DNA of 64,000 nucleotides from Lachnospiraceae bacterium (GCA_021205755.1 JAJPWX010000109.1:1-64000); one strand, 5' to 3'. Shown: positions 37,931 through 49,208, counted from the stretch's first letter. Numbers and translations: made by a program. Notes: generated by a model from the sequence alone, not told the origin.

Positions 37931-39922
37931 TCACTTCATCCCCCTTACTGCGGTTTTCCCAGCCTTAATCTTTGTCACCAGCGGAATCTTAGAAGAGCAA
38001 ATGTACTCACAGCTGCGGCACTCCACACAATCCATGACACTCTTTTCCTTCATAGCCAGCCAGTTCTCTTCATCCGCATACTTCGCGAAATACAGCGGGG
38101 AAAGCTCCATCGGACAGACATCCACACAGCGCCCGCACTTGATACACGGCTGCTCTTCGGAATGCTCGGTATCGACGCAAATAATTCCGTTAGAACCCTT
38201 CATAATCGGGACATTCAGATCCGAGAGGGTAAAGCCCATCATCGGACCGCCCGCCTTGTATGTAATCTCCGTTTCCGAATCCACGCCGCCGCAGTAGTCG
38301 ATCAGATCTTTCGTGTTCGTACCGATCTTTACGATGAAGTTGCCCGGATTCTTCAGACGCTCGCCCGTCACAGTGACAACACGCTCAATAAGCGGCATAC
38401 CCTTCTGAATCGCATCCGAGATAGCCTTGGTCGTACTGATGTTGCTCACAACGCAGCCGACATCCGCCGGAAGTCCGCCGCTCGGCACCTGTCTCTTCAG
38501 CACACGCTTAATCAGCATTTTCTCCGCACCCTGCGGGTATTTTGTCTTCGCGACTACCACGTCGAGATTGTCATACACGGCAACCTTCTCTTTCATCAGC
38601 TCGATCGCGTCCTGCTTATTATCTTCAATCACAATGAGGCCCTTCTCGGCTCCCACCGTCTTCACAATCGCGCGCAGGCCATAGATGACGTCATCCGCAA
38701 ACTCCAGCATCACTCTGTGATCCGCAGTCAGAAGCGGCTCGCACTCACAGCCATTCAGCAAAATGGTATCCACCGGCTTGGCCGGCTTTAATTTCACAGA
38801 CGTTGGGAAACCAGCGCCGCCCATGCCAACGATCCCTGCTTCTTTGACAATGTCAACAATCTCCTCTGGGGTCAGCTCTTCCAGAGACTTATGCGGCTGA
38901 ATGGACTCGTCCAATGTGTTCTTTCCATCGGACTGAATCACAACCGCCGGACAGGTTCCCCTGGTCGCATGTCCGCGTGTCTCGATCGCGATAACCGTAC
39001 CGCTGACGGAAGAATGCACCGGGCTGCTGATAAATCCGGCCGCCTCGCCAATCTTCTGACCCACCTTTACCGTATCGCCCACAGCAACCACCGGATTCGC
39101 CGGAGCGCCCGCGTGCATGGAGAGCGGAATCGCCACTGTCTCAGGCTCCGGGAATCTCTGCAGAGCCAGATGCTCCGTAAACTCTTTGCATTCCAGAGGA
39201 TGCACGCCTCCGTAATAGCCATCCAACCGTTTTTCCCGGATTGATTTTACGTAATCATTTACAAACTTAAAATTCACCTTGGAATAATCGCGAAGCTGCA
39301 CCGGCTGGTTCAGGAATTCCTCAAGTCTTCCCTGCTTTTCCAGTCTGCGGTAAATCTTTTCCCATGCGCAGTCCTTATTAGGATCTACTTCGCATTTTCC
39401 ATTCTTTGCGCCGCCGCACTGCCCGTTTACCAGGCTCTTCGAGCAGTCTACAATCGGACATACTCCTCCCGTGATATTCAAATAGCACTGCGCACACGCG
39501 TCACAGCTCTTTTTCGTCAGCGCCATGCCATGATGACCCGTATAATTCAGAGAATCCGCAGCCGCGAATACCGGAATCGGCTTCGAACCGTCTTCCTGTG
39601 TCTCCGTCATCATATCCGCAATGGTCTGCACGCCAAGGCCGCAGGATACGACATAGACGCATTCTGTACTTTCCGGAATCATATCCTTCAGCTTTCGCGC
39701 GGTCTGCGTCTTGTTGCACAAAAAGTCTACCTTCGTACTCCCCGTAATGGTCTTTCCCTGCTGCGCAGCAATCGCCTCAAACGCGGCGCAGTCCGGTTCC
39801 TCCGTGGTCGTAAACTCTTTGAAGCACTTGTTGCAGGCAATCACGAACAAATGATCTGTCCCGGCCAGGATCGGCGCGAGCTCATCAGCGCTTTTTAACC
39901 GATACTTGGTGTAGTCCTCCAA
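37931..39922 (-). CDS. RnfC2-like protein: N-terminal MTHFR-C/MetV-like Zn domain fused to RnfC-like NADH-binding/2x[4Fe-4S] domain
   Basis: N-terminus SCDACAQCYLNITGGVCPIVDCSKSLVNGQCGGAKNGKCEVDPNKDCAWEKIYRRLEK; C-terminus GIVGMGGAGFPTSVKL, CIKCGRCVDVCPMELSP, CVECRSCEYICSSKIP. Confidence 0.9.
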   Translation of the reverse strand: MEDYTKYRLKSADELAPILAGTDHLFVIACNKCFKEFTTTEEPDCAAFEAIAAQQGKTITGSTKVDFLCNKTQTARKLKDMIPESTECVYVVSCGLGVQTIADMMTETQEDGSKPIPVFAAADSLNYTGHHGMALTKKSCDACAQCYLNITGGVCPIVDCSKSLVNGQCGGAKNGKCEVDPNKDCAWEKIYRRLEKQGRLEEFLNQPVQLRDYSKVNFKFVNDYVKSIREKRLDGYYGGVHPLECKEFTEHLALQRFPEPETVAIPLSMHAGAPANPVVAVGDTVKVGQKIGEAAGFISSPVHSSVSGTVIAIETRGHATRGTCPAVVIQSDGKNTLDESIQPHKSLEELTPEEIVDIVKEAGIVGMGGAGFPTSVKLKPAKPVDTILLNGCECEPLLTADHRVMLEFADDVIYGLRAIVKTVGAEKGLIVIEDNKQDAIELMKEKVAVYDNLDVVVAKTKYPQGAEKMLIKRVLKRQVPSGGLPADVGCVVSNISTTKAISDAIQKGMPLIERVVTVTGERLKNPGNFIVKIGTNTKDLIDYCGGVDSETEITYKAGGPMMGFTLSDLNVPIMKGSNGIICVDTEHSEEQPCIKCGRCVDVCPMELSPLYFAKYADEENWLAMKEKSVMDCVECRSCEYICSSKIPLVTKIKAGKTAVRGMK

Positions 39923-40072
39923 ATGCTCACCTCCCTGTAAATAATAAATACTAGTGAAATTCCTCAGATTATTTTCTGAAAGTCCCGTTTATTGTATCTC
40001 TTTATCTGGTTTTTTTCAAGCCAATCTTACACAAAATCCTGTCGTTTTTCTGTAACAGTTACGTTTTTCTTT

Positions 40073-42013
40073 TTATATCTTCTCCCGAATCGTCTCAAAA
40101 ACATCTAGAAATTCGGACGGCTCCTGCTTTTTTCCATACCGTTCTTTCGTATAGAAAATATGCAGCCGATCCTTCGCCCGAGTCATGCCTACATAAAAGA
40201 GGCGGCGTTCTTCCTCAAGGTCGGCCTCCAGCGACGCCCGATGGTGCGGCAGAATTCCTTCATTCACATCCGGAAGAAAGACTTCCGGGAATTCCAAACC
40301 CTTTGAGGCATGAAGCGTAGCGATTGTGATTGCTTCCGCGCCGTTCTTCCTGGCTTTTTGACGGTTTTCTTCGAGCGCGGCTCGGTATTCCTCGATATGT
40401 GCGTACCAGTCCGCGACGGTCTCATAGGGCTTCGCGCCCTGCTGAAGCTCATCCAGAATCTCAATAAGTTCTTCCGACTTCATGCGGCGCTGCGCCGCGT
40501 ACTCCTGCAGGTATTTCTCATACTGCATTCCATAGCGGATATAATTAATCGCGGCATAGGGCTTCAGCTTTGGCAAAAGCTTCAGATCTGCCTCAAAACG
40601 AACCAGGTACTCTTCCATCCAGTCTTTGTCCCGGTAAAACGCATAAAGTGCGGCAAACGACACTTCCCCTTGAGACACCTGATCCTGGGGCGCGCAAGCC
40701 TCCGTCTGTGAAGCAGACGCACTCGTGCGTGGACTGCGCGCGGTCGCAGCGGCGACTGCGTCGCGGCTGATGTAGCGCTTCGGATGGTTCATAATCCGCA
40801 GAAATTCGGTTCGATGCAGTCCCTCATACGCGAGATGAAAATAGGCAAACAGATCCTTCGCGATCCAGTGTTCATATACACTTGGCAGGGTTTCCCGCAT
40901 CAAAAACGGAATGTTAAATTCGGTCAGCCGCTCCGCGATCGGACCGGCACCCTGATTGGTGCGCACAAGAATGGCCAGATCCTGATAAGGAATGTTCTCT
41001 TCTTCCGTCCGTTTCCGGATCTGCTGTACCAGATACAGGCTCTCATGATCCGGATCCTGAAATTCACGGATATCAATCGGAGCGCCCTCCGGACGAACAT
41101 AACGGATTTTTTTGGAAAAACGATGCCTGTTTTCTTCAATCACCCTGAGGGCTCCGCCGACCACTTTTCCGGTGGAGCGAAAGTTCTGATCCAGAAGAAT
41201 GGTTTCTGTCTGTGGATAATCTTTCGGAAAATTCAGCATAATTTCCGGTTTTGCGCCGCGGAATCGGTAAATAGACTGGTCATCGTCTCCGACAATGAAA
41301 AGATTGTTCCTCGGAGCGGCCAGCAGCCGTAAAATCTCGTACTGAAGCAGATTGATATCCTGAAACTCGTCTACCAGAATGTAATGCCAGCGGTCCTGCC
41401 AGGCATGCAGGATGTCTTCCCGCTGCGTAAGAAGTTCCCAGGTATAGGTCAGCATATCGTCAAAATCCAGCAGCCGCTGCTGTCGGTGCGCTTCTTCATA
41501 GCGGCTGTAGATTGCGCGGAAAAGATCCTCGGAACAGGAACGGGCATAATAATGCTCCAGCGAAATATGCTCATTCTTGACTGCGCTGTTCTCAGCGGCA
41601 ATCCCCGAGATCGTATCCGCTTCCGTCTCCATATTCGATGCATCCATGGAAGCCGATGCACTGCACTGTGCGTAGATCTCCCGGATCAGCTTCATTCGGG
41701 TGTCCTCACTCATGACATTTGCTGCCGTGTAATGGTACGCGTGTTTTAAGATACCAAAAAAGACCGCGTGAAAAGTGCCAAACGTCACCCCGCCGCGGCT
41801 GCAGATTGTCTGAAACCGACCCTGCATTTCCTGCGCGGCGGCTTTGGTAAAAGTAATGACAAGAATTTCCCGTGGATTGATCTGGTACGTATCAATCAGA
41901 TATTTGGTTCTCTGTGTAATAACGAGGGTTTTTCCGGAACCCGGTCCGGCCAATACCATGGCCGGACCGTCTTTGTGGGCGATCGCCCTTTCCTGAGCCT
42001 CACTGAATGCCAT
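40073..42013 (-). CDS. UvrD/Rep-family ATP-dependent DNA helicase
   Basis: [78 protein letters not shown]. Confidence 0.93.
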   Translation of the reverse strand: MAFSEAQERAIAHKDGPAMVLAGPGSGKTLVITQRTKYLIDTYQINPREILVITFTKAAAQEMQGRFQTICSRGGVTFGTFHAVFFGILKHAYHYTAANVMSEDTRMKLIREIYAQCSASASMDASNMETEADTISGIAAENSAVKNEHISLEHYYARSCSEDLFRAIYSRYEEAHRQQRLLDFDDMLTYTWELLTQREDILHAWQDRWHYILVDEFQDINLLQYEILRLLAAPRNNLFIVGDDDQSIYRFRGAKPEIMLNFPKDYPQTETILLDQNFRSTGKVVGGALRVIEENRHRFSKKIRYVRPEGAPIDIREFQDPDHESLYLVQQIRKRTEEENIPYQDLAILVRTNQGAGPIAERLTEFNIPFLMRETLPSVYEHWIAKDLFAYFHLAYEGLHRTEFLRIMNHPKRYISRDAVAAATARSPRTSASASQTEACAPQDQVSQGEVSFAALYAFYRDKDWMEEYLVRFEADLKLLPKLKPYAAINYIRYGMQYEKYLQEYAAQRRMKSEELIEILDELQQGAKPYETVADWYAHIEEYRAALEENRQKARKNGAEAITIATLHASKGLEFPEVFLPDVNEGILPHHRASLEADLEEERRLFYVGMTRAKDRLHIFYTKERYGKKQEPSEFLDVFETIREKI

Positions 42014-43466
42014 GTGAGTCCTCCAGTTTTCTGATAGCCGCGCGGATCCGCGCGATCGACTCTTCTTTTCCCAGGACATCCATAATCTCAGTCGCGCCGG
42101 CCGGCGTCATGGCTTTCCCGGAAACCGCGATGCGGACAGGCCACATCACGAAATTCACCTTACAGCCCTTCTCATCCACGTAAGCTTTGAGCAGAGCAAA
42201 CAGTGCGTCATTGCTGAAATCTTCCTGCGCTTCCAGGCGGGGAAGCAAATCCTTCAATACCTCCAGGCTGGTCGCATCTGTCGATTTTGATTTTTTATTG
42301 GTATATAGCGTCACATCATAATCCGGCATTTTTTCAAAAAAATCCACCATCTCCGGGATGTCCGGGTAAATCTCAATTCTGGTCTTGACCATCGCTGCGA
42401 TCTTGCGCAGATCCAGATCCTTTGTCAATGCCTGTTTCAAATAAGGCAGCGCCGCCTCATAGAAAACCTCATCGTCCATCGCTTTCAGATATTCCCCGTT
42501 CATCCAGCGAAGCTTCTGCATGTCAAACACCGCCGGCGACTTGCTCATATGATGATAGTCAAACGCTTCCACCAGCTCCGGCAGAGAAAAAATCTCACGG
42601 TTGTCTTCCGGACACCAGCCGAGCAGCGCAACGTAATTGATGATCGCCTCGGAGACAAATCCCTGATCCAGCAAATTCTCAAAGGAGGAATGTCCGGAAC
42701 GCTTGCTGAGCTTTTTGTGCTCCGCGTCCGTGATCAGAGGGCAATGTACATAAACAGGCACATCCCAGCCGAAAGCAGCGTAAAGACGGTTGTACTTCGG
42801 CGCGGAGGAAAGATATTCGTTGCCGCGCACCACATGAGTGATGCCCATCAGATGGTCGTCAACCACATTGGCAAAGTTATAAGTCGGAAAACCGTCTGAT
42901 TTAATCAGAATCATATCATCCAGCTCTTCATTCGGCACTTCAATCGTGCCGTAAATCTCATCCTCAAACTTTGTCGTCCCCTCCTGCGGCACATTCTGCC
43001 GAATAACCCAGGGAATACCGGAGGCCAGCTTTTCTTCAACCTCCTCTTTCGAAAGGTGCAGACAGTGCTTATCATAAACAGAGATTTCCTTCCCCGCTAC
43101 TTCCTGCTTCAGGGATTCCAGGCGCTCTTTCGTGCAGAAGCAGTAATACGCCTCGCCTTTTTCCACCAGTTCCTTCGCATATTTCATATAAATGCCGGCT
43201 TTCTGGCGCTCGCTCTGTACGTACGGTCCGACGCCGCCGTCCTTATCCGGCCCTTCATCATGCACCAGGCCGGTCTTCTCCAGTGTGCGGTTGATAATAT
43301 CCACCGCGCCCTCCACCAGACGCTCCTGGTCGGTGTCCTCGATGCGCAGCATGAACGTGCCGCCTTCATGCTTTGCAATCAGATACGCATAAAGAGCCGT
43401 TCTTAAATTGCCTACATGCATCCGTCCTGTCGGACTCGGTGCAAAACGCGTTTTTACATTTCCCAT
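42000..43466 (-). CDS. gltX: Glutamate--tRNA ligase
   Basis: [24 protein letters not shown] (HIGH-type) and [10 protein letters not shown] (KMSKS-type) motifs. Confidence 0.96.
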   Translation of the reverse strand: MGNVKTRFAPSPTGRMHVGNLRTALYAYLIAKHEGGTFMLRIEDTDQERLVEGAVDIINRTLEKTGLVHDEGPDKDGGVGPYVQSERQKAGIYMKYAKELVEKGEAYYCFCTKERLESLKQEVAGKEISVYDKHCLHLSKEEVEEKLASGIPWVIRQNVPQEGTTKFEDEIYGTIEVPNEELDDMILIKSDGFPTYNFANVVDDHLMGITHVVRGNEYLSSAPKYNRLYAAFGWDVPVYVHCPLITDAEHKKLSKRSGHSSFENLLDQGFVSEAIINYVALLGWCPEDNREIFSLPELVEAFDYHHMSKSPAVFDMQKLRWMNGEYLKAMDDEVFYEAALPYLKQALTKDLDLRKIAAMVKTRIEIYPDIPEMVDFFEKMPDYDVTLYTNKKSKSTDATSLEVLKDLLPRLEAQEDFSNDALFALLKAYVDEKGCKVNFVMWPVRIAVSGKAMTPAGATEIMDVLGKEESIARIRAAIRKLEDSHGIQ

Positions 43467-43567
43467 AATGTTCTCCTCTTTCCTGTTGTAAATCTGTTTT
43501 CGCGCAGGGCAAATCCTGCCCTTACAAGCATCCGGAACAACCGTATAGCCAGATCTGCAGCCCCGGA

Positions 43568-44779
43568 TTACTTTCCCTTAAATTTAATCTGCCGCGACAC
43601 GCCAAGTGCCAGACCTATCTCTGCCATAAGAAATAGAATGGACGTGCCGCCATAGCTGATGAACGGCAGCGTAATTCCTGTCGTCGGGATCAGCTTCGTG
43701 ACTACCGCAATATTCAGAATCACCTGCAGCGCAATATGTACAAAAATCCCGCAGACAATCAGCGAACCCAGCAGATCCGGCGCATTCTGTGCAATCACCA
43801 CCAGCCGGTACAGCAGAAAAGCAAACAGCAGCATGACCAATGCGGCGCCAAACAGCCCGAGTTCTTCACAGATGATTGAGAAAATCATATCATTCTGCGC
43901 CTCCGGGAGTGAACCCAACTTCTGTGTGCTGTTTCCCAGACCTTTCCCGAAAAATCCTCCGCTGCCGATCGCGTAAAGCGCCTGCAGAATCTGGTAGCCG
44001 CTCCCGCTTGCGTAATCCTCCGGGTGCAGCCACACCTGGATACGCGTGATCCGGAATCCGCCGCTGACATCCCCTGTGATAATCCATATCACCAGGACTG
44101 TAATCACGACAACACCAACCAGAGCCGTTATCACAAACGGAACTGTCTTGGGATGCGCGATAAAAATCAATGCAACCGTAATCCCCAGGATAATAATCGC
44201 CGTACTCAGGTTATCCGTAAAAAAATACGTGAAGAATGCTGAGGCAAAGCCAAAAGCACCTACAATCAGCACCGGCTTCAGCCCCCGGAACTTGTACCCC
44301 ATGATCGAAATCATCTTCGGCAGCAACAGAATCACCGCCACCTTCGCGATCTCCGCCGGCTGAAATGAAAAGGAGCTCGTACCCAGCCAGCGCCTGGCGC
44401 CATTCACTTCGATACCGACAAATTTCGTAATAATCAGCAGCACAGTCGACACCGCATAAAGCACCCCGGCGAAATCCGCCAGCCGATGGTAGTCAATCTG
44501 AGAACCAATCAGCGCGCACACCAACGCTACCGCGCTGATGATCGCCTGTTTGCGGAAATAGACCATGTCGTCATTGTTTTCCACGATCGCCTCATAAGCG
44601 CTCGAGCTATACAGCATAATCAACCCAAAGCAGGTCAGCAGAATCACCACCGCGAGAAGGTTATAATCAAAATAATCCTGCTCCGCATCTGCGGATCTGC
44701 TCACCAGAAAAGGTCTCTTCTCTCTGGAAGCACTCTTTTTTTTCTGCACCGGGCGTAAGTTTCCCGTTCTTACCGCCAT
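43568..44779 (-). CDS. FtsW/SpoVE family lipid II polymerase
   Basis: [42 protein letters not shown]. Confidence 0.93.
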   Translation of the reverse strand: MAVRTGNLRPVQKKKSASREKRPFLVSRSADAEQDYFDYNLLAVVILLTCFGLIMLYSSSAYEAIVENNDDMVYFRKQAIISAVALVCALIGSQIDYHRLADFAGVLYAVSTVLLIITKFVGIEVNGARRWLGTSSFSFQPAEIAKVAVILLLPKMISIMGYKFRGLKPVLIVGAFGFASAFFTYFFTDNLSTAIIILGITVALIFIAHPKTVPFVITALVGVVVITVLVIWIITGDVSGGFRITRIQVWLHPEDYASGSGYQILQALYAIGSGGFFGKGLGNSTQKLGSLPEAQNDMIFSIICEELGLFGAALVMLLFAFLLYRLVVIAQNAPDLLGSLIVCGIFVHIALQVILNIAVVTKLIPTTGITLPFISYGGTSILFLMAEIGLALGVSRQIKFKGK

Positions 44780-45023
44780 AAAAACATCCCCTTAAAAACC
44801 CCTGAAAACAGGAAACAGCGTCAGCCGTTTCATATGATAGAACCCATCTGCTGTGCCTCGCAAAAGCAGGGCAATCAGCAGAAAATATAAATTTACAATG
44901 TGGTTATCATAACATATCCAGCATAGATTTTCCAGTGCTAAGAGAAGATTTTTCGGGGCATATTAACAATTATGAGGGCAACCTCATATTCTGTAGAGAA
45001 CCTGTTTTCGGAAAGGAGTTATT

Positions 45024-45248
45024 ATGTCGGATATTCAAAGCCAGAGCTGTGGATGTCTGGGCAGAAAAAATGCCCTGACAGACAGCGTTTATTATCACCT
45101 GGCAGAAGCAGACGCGCCGCTGGCGATGAGCTATGTTCCTTATCAGCAGTGGGAGACGCTCTATGATCCCTGTACTGCCCTGAAGGTGGGTACTGTTTTT
45201 GAGAGTCTGTGCAAACCGTTTTGCGGGAAAGGAGGGAAATGTCAGTGA
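45024..45248 (+). CDS. cotJA: Spore coat-associated protein CotJA family
   Basis: LAMSYVPYQQWETLYDPCTALKVGTVFESLCKPF. Confidence 0.9.
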   Translation: MSDIQSQSCGCLGRKNALTDSVYYHLAEADAPLAMSYVPYQQWETLYDPCTALKVGTVFESLCKPFCGKGGKCQ

Positions 45249-45751
45249 ACAGAGACAATGCCATGTATGGAAACGGAAGAGCTATGCGCGGTATGATGGG
45301 AAACCGTCCGGGCATGAGTGCATCGTCAGACGGGCATTTTCGCGGGGCAGATGGACGTTCCCGTGTGCCGGAACACTGCAGCTGCGCAGCGGACCCATCT
45401 GCACGCACGGCGGATGAATCCGTCCGTGCCGCAAATGACTGTGCCTGCGCAGAAGATTACAGCCGCGCAGCCGATGTCTCTGACATCCCAACCGGCAGTT
45501 CCTGCCAGCTTCTCCAGTACCTGGATGAGGTAAGCTTTTGCGCGTATGATCTGATGCTGTATCTGGATACCCACCCCATGGATGAGAACGCACGGGAGGC
45601 TTTCCATAAATACAAACACAAACGTGATCACGCTTTGCGTATTTACGAAGAAAAATACGGGCCGCTGCGCTATGGCCAGGGCGGGCCGGGAGCACCTTAC
45701 AGTGTGAAATGGGTCACGCAGGCATGGCCATGGGAAGGGGGCGAGTATTAA
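45239..45751 (+). CDS. cotJB: Spore coat protein CotJB with ~95-aa N-terminal extension
   Basis: C-terminal LLQYLDEVSFCAYDLMLYLDTHPMDENAREAFHKYKHKRDHALRIYEEKYGPL...WPWEGGEY; overlaps cotJA and cotJC by a few nt. Confidence 0.88.
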   Translation: MSVNRDNAMYGNGRAMRGMMGNRPGMSASSDGHFRGADGRSRVPEHCSCAADPSARTADESVRAANDCACAEDYSRAADVSDIPTGSSCQLLQYLDEVSFCAYDLMLYLDTHPMDENAREAFHKYKHKRDHALRIYEEKYGPLRYGQGGPGAPYSVKWVTQAWPWEGGEY

Positions 45752-46380
45752 TGTGGTACTATGAAAAAAGACTGGAATATCCAGTCAAAATCAAGACGCC
45801 GAATGCAAAGCTGGCGCAGGTTATTTTAAGCCAGTACGGAGGCCCGGATGGTGAAATGGGCGCATCCATGCGTTACCTTTCGCAGCGCTACACCTCGCCG
45901 AATGGCACCGTATCCGCCATTCTCACAGATGTGGGAACGGAGGAGCTGGCCCACCTCGAAATCGTAGCAACGATCATCCATCAGCTGACACGCGGCCTTT
46001 CGCCGGAAGAGATCGAAAAAGAAGGCTTCGCGCCCTATTACGCGGACCATACGATCGGTGTGTGGCCGCAGGCCGCTGGCGGCGCTCCCTTCTGCGCGAC
46101 AGAATTCCAGTCGACAGGCGATCCGCTCACGGATCTGTCCGAGGATCTCGCCGCGGAAATGAAAGCCCGTACTACGTATGACAACATTCTTCGCCTGGTA
46201 AAGGATCCTGACGTGGTCGACCCTATCCGCTTCCTGCGCGCACGTGAGGTCGTACACTTCCAGCGCTTTGGCGAAGCCATGCGCAGTGTGCAGGATGAGC
46301 TGGACGCAAAGAACTTCTACGCGTTCAATCCCAGCTTTGACGCACCCATCGCCTGCTTCGCGCCGGAAAGCAACGGATAA
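45751..46380 (+). CDS. cotJC: CotJC, manganese catalase family spore coat protein
   Basis: MWYYEKRLEYPVKIKTPNAKLAQVILSQYGGPDGEMGASMRYLSQRYTSPN...LTDVGTEELAHLE; TAATG overlap with cotJB. Confidence 0.93.
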   Translation: MWYYEKRLEYPVKIKTPNAKLAQVILSQYGGPDGEMGASMRYLSQRYTSPNGTVSAILTDVGTEELAHLEIVATIIHQLTRGLSPEEIEKEGFAPYYADHTIGVWPQAAGGAPFCATEFQSTGDPLTDLSEDLAAEMKARTTYDNILRLVKDPDVVDPIRFLRAREVVHFQRFGEAMRSVQDELDAKNFYAFNPSFDAPIACFAPESNG

Positions 46381-46394
46381 CTGATAATGAATCG

Positions 46395-46428
46395 AAAGGC
46401 TTCTCTCCTTCCGGAAAGAAGCCTTTTG
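46395..46428 (+). terminator. cotJ operon terminator
   Basis: AAAGGCTTCTCTCCTTCCGGAAAGAAGCCTTTTGT. Confidence 0.65.
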
Positions 46429-46474
46429 TCATTCATCTTTTATAATGAGTTCATACTTTCACAGTTATCGCCGG

Positions 46475-47362
46475 TCATCCCCTGGGATGCGCCGCGTGAT
46501 ACACGCGCTGCATCCGGTCAACGCCCAGGTTCACATAAGCCGCCTGTGTCGTCGACAGATCGGAGTGTCCCAGCATCGCCTGGACAGATTCCAGCGGCGC
46601 TCCGTTCTGAATCAGATGTACGGCAAACGAATGACGCAGGGTCTGCGGTGTGATGTCGGAAGTAATACCTGCTTTCGCGGCATAAGACTTCACAATCTTC
46701 CAGAAACCCTGACGGCTCATATCACTGCCAGAGCAGTTCACAAACAGCAGATCGCTTTTCTTTCCCTTCAGAAGCTTCTCTCTGCCCTCTTTCAGATAGC
46801 GCTCGATCGCGTGCTTCGTCATATCGCCAAATGGGATCACGCGCTCTTTACCGCCCTCACTGCAAAGAACATAATTCAGCCCGAGGTGAACATCTGCCGT
46901 CCGAACCAGAATCAGCTCTGTGACGCGCATACCGGTCGCATACATCAGTTCCAGCATCGCGCGGTCGCGCAGCTCTTTCGGTGTGTCGCCGGAGGGCTGT
47001 TCCAAAAGTCGCACCGTCTCCTCCTGGCTCAGAGTCCCGGGCATCTTTTTCTCAATATGAGGCGCACGAATCGTCTCCGTCGGGTCGTCCGGAATCTCAT
47101 GTCTGCGATATACATAGTGAAAAAATGCTTTCATGGAAGATACATTCCGTGAAACGGTAGCAGTCGACATTCCCTGCTTTTCCAGATATAGTATGTAAGA
47201 ATTCAGGGTCGTAGCCGTCACATTTGCTACCTCGTCCACTCCCTGTTCAGCCAGATAGCTATCCAGCTTTTTCAAATCTCTCTGATAGGAATCAACAGTA
47301 CTTTCAGAAGCTTTTTTCTGTTCTTTCAGATAATTAATAAACTGTGGCAACTCCAGACACAT
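46475..47362 (-). CDS. xerD: Tyrosine recombinase XerD
   Basis: FINYLKEQKKASESTVDSYQRDLKKL; MYATGMRVTELILV; TPQTLRHSFAVHLIQNGAPLESVQAMLGHSDLSTTQAAYVN. Confidence 0.92.
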   Translation of the reverse strand: MCLELPQFINYLKEQKKASESTVDSYQRDLKKLDSYLAEQGVDEVANVTATTLNSYILYLEKQGMSTATVSRNVSSMKAFFHYVYRRHEIPDDPTETIRAPHIEKKMPGTLSQEETVRLLEQPSGDTPKELRDRAMLELMYATGMRVTELILVRTADVHLGLNYVLCSEGGKERVIPFGDMTKHAIERYLKEGREKLLKGKKSDLLFVNCSGSDMSRQGFWKIVKSYAAKAGITSDITPQTLRHSFAVHLIQNGAPLESVQAMLGHSDLSTTQAAYVNLGVDRMQRVYHAAHPRG

Positions 47363-47677
47363 GAACCAGACCCTCAACCTTCCATGAATTTCCCCTTTCC
47401 GCGAATCGGATAGCACGCAGCGATCCAGCGCACCGGACGAATGCAGTGTAAACTGCAATATCCCCCTCTGTCCCTGCGCATCAGAGCAATCCCGGTCATT
47501 CCCCATCTGGCCGTATCAGAATTGTAACATTTTCAGCGGATGTAGGCGTATTATACCCACATTTTTCGCTAAAATCAACTATCTTTTTGACTCAAAAACC
47601 GCCTGAAAGCATTGGATTTTCTTGCATTCTCAAGATTTCGCCAAAGGGATTTCAGACGCCACAAGATGTAGTTTTAA

Positions 47678-47852
47678 TAACAGTTCAGAACAGCATCGAA
47701 ATGAAAAAACAGACTGTGCAGGTTTACCTGCTAAAGGCTGTATTTTCATTTCGGGATGGGCGGAACGCCCATCAAGCCTCAGACATATGACGCGTTAGCG
47801 GCATATAGCCTTCAAAGAAGGCGGTCTGTGGCCTGCTGTTCTGAATAGTTAC
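47678..47852. repeat. Dispersed hairpin repeat, full-length copy (copy D, 175 bp) with inverted ends
   Basis: TAACAGTTCAGAACAG at the left, CTGTTCTGAATAGTTAC at the right; inner stems CGAAATGAAAA/TTTTCATTTCG and GATGGGCG-GAA-CGCCCATC. Confidence 0.75.
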
Positions 47853-48942
47853 TTATATATTCCTTCAAAAATTCATACATCTGCCCCTCCGTCGGCGGGC
47901 AGCCATTCAGATGATGCGTAAATCCGGCGGTGCAGCGGCCAACGCCAAGCTTTCCTTTTTTCCCCTGGTACCCCTGCCCGATGCAGATTTTATCGTCCAG
48001 TTTTTCCAGGAGTCCCTCCTGCCGCAGCATTTCCAGCGCCGGAATCAGATATCCATAACAGGCGCTGCAGGATTCGACTTCACAGACCGCGTCTTCCAGC
48101 GCTACGATCTTGTGCTCTCTGGGAAGCTCGTCCAGATCCGGCTGTGCGCCGCAGATCGTGACCTTAGCCTGCGCAAGATCTGCGCTTCCAATGCCGAGCT
48201 GTTCCGCCATGCGGATGTAGGGCACCTCATCAACGGAATAATGCAGAAGCTGGCAGACTAAAGCATCCACCAATACCGGATCCCGGGCTGCCATAATACA
48301 GTTACGCACAACAGGATTGCCGCCGTCCTCAAAATCCAGATCGCCGCAGATGTGGTCAACAACTATAAAGTCCTGCCGAATCCCCGCATTCAGATGGGCG
48401 ATGGGCTTGTGAAGCCCCATTGCATGGAAACGGCGTTTCTCTTTGTTCGGAATCAGCCCTTTCATATTTTTCAGTGCACAGGTGATCCGCGTCTGGCAGT
48501 GGCCTTTGAGCACCGGCACATTGATCAGGAAATCAAATTGTTTTACACAACTGCACAGGTTCAGCTTCATCCCCGCACAGTCCTTTTCAAAGGAAGCATC
48601 CCGCTGCGCATCCAGAAATTCTACGCCATAGTGCTCCGAGAGCCGGTCATAACCGCAAACGTGCATAACCTCAGACGTCTTTTCTCCTACCCAGGATCCC
48701 TCCGCAAGCACGAGATTCCGGTAGCCGTACTGCTGCAGATATTCAATGATACCGGAAATAATCTCCGGATGCGTGGTCGCCCCGTAGGAAGCCTCCGAAG
48801 CAGACACCAGGTTCGGCTTAATGCCAATCCGGCTGTTCTTATCCGCCGGCAGCAGCTGGCGCAGATCGGCGCGTTTCAGAAGCTCCAGCGTCATTTCGCG
48901 ATAGTCTGTGCCATATAGTTTCAGGATTTCGTTTTTATCCAC
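47812..48942 (-). CDS. DUF362 domain-containing protein (3' end lies inside repeat copy D)
   Basis: GIKPNLVSASEASYGATTHPEIISGIIEYLQQYG; LINVPVLKGHCQTRITCALKNMKGLIPNKEKRRFH. Confidence 0.9.
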   Translation of the reverse strand: MDKNEILKLYGTDYREMTLELLKRADLRQLLPADKNSRIGIKPNLVSASEASYGATTHPEIISGIIEYLQQYGYRNLVLAEGSWVGEKTSEVMHVCGYDRLSEHYGVEFLDAQRDASFEKDCAGMKLNLCSCVKQFDFLINVPVLKGHCQTRITCALKNMKGLIPNKEKRRFHAMGLHKPIAHLNAGIRQDFIVVDHICGDLDFEDGGNPVVRNCIMAARDPVLVDALVCQLLHYSVDEVPYIRMAEQLGIGSADLAQAKVTICGAQPDLDELPREHKIVALEDAVCEVESCSACYGYLIPALEMLRQEGLLEKLDDKICIGQGYQGKKGKLGVGRCTAGFTHHLNGCPPTEGQMYEFLKEYISNYSEQQATDRLL

Positions 48943-48968
48943 TTTCCATTTTCTCCTGTCAAATCTTT

Positions 48969-49208
48969 TTAGTATTCCTTTTCAATCGTATCCAGGCCAT
49001 AATTCTTCAAGAACTGTGCCAGCTCCTGCTCATTTCGAATGAACTGGATTTCCTCAAACTTCCCGGTCTCACGGTTTTTAAAACCGGCTACCTGCTCCCC
49101 ATTGCAGATGCTGCATTTCAGAACCGGTTTATAGACAGATGGATCATATTCCTTTTTCGTCTGGCTATGCTGTTGGTTTTTCTCCGGCGTTCTTTTTCTT
49201 CCAAACAT
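48969..49208 (-). CDS. Small conserved hypothetical protein (Cys-containing, 79 aa)
   Basis: KPVLKCSICNGEQVAGFKNRETGKFEEIQFIRNEQELAQFLKNYGL. Confidence 0.7.
   Translation of the reverse strand: MFGRKRTPEKNQQHSQTKKEYDPSVYKPVLKCSICNGEQVAGFKNRETGKFEEIQFIRNEQELAQFLKNYGLDTIEKEY

Noticed and set aside
40046-40058. GTAACAGTTAC palindrome just downstream of the uvrD-like gene, like the repeat-family ends
   Set aside because: Too short to assign to the family.
46475-47362. XerD as integrase of a mobile element
   Set aside because: Sequence fits the housekeeping XerD type; no attachment-site repeats or cargo genes around it.
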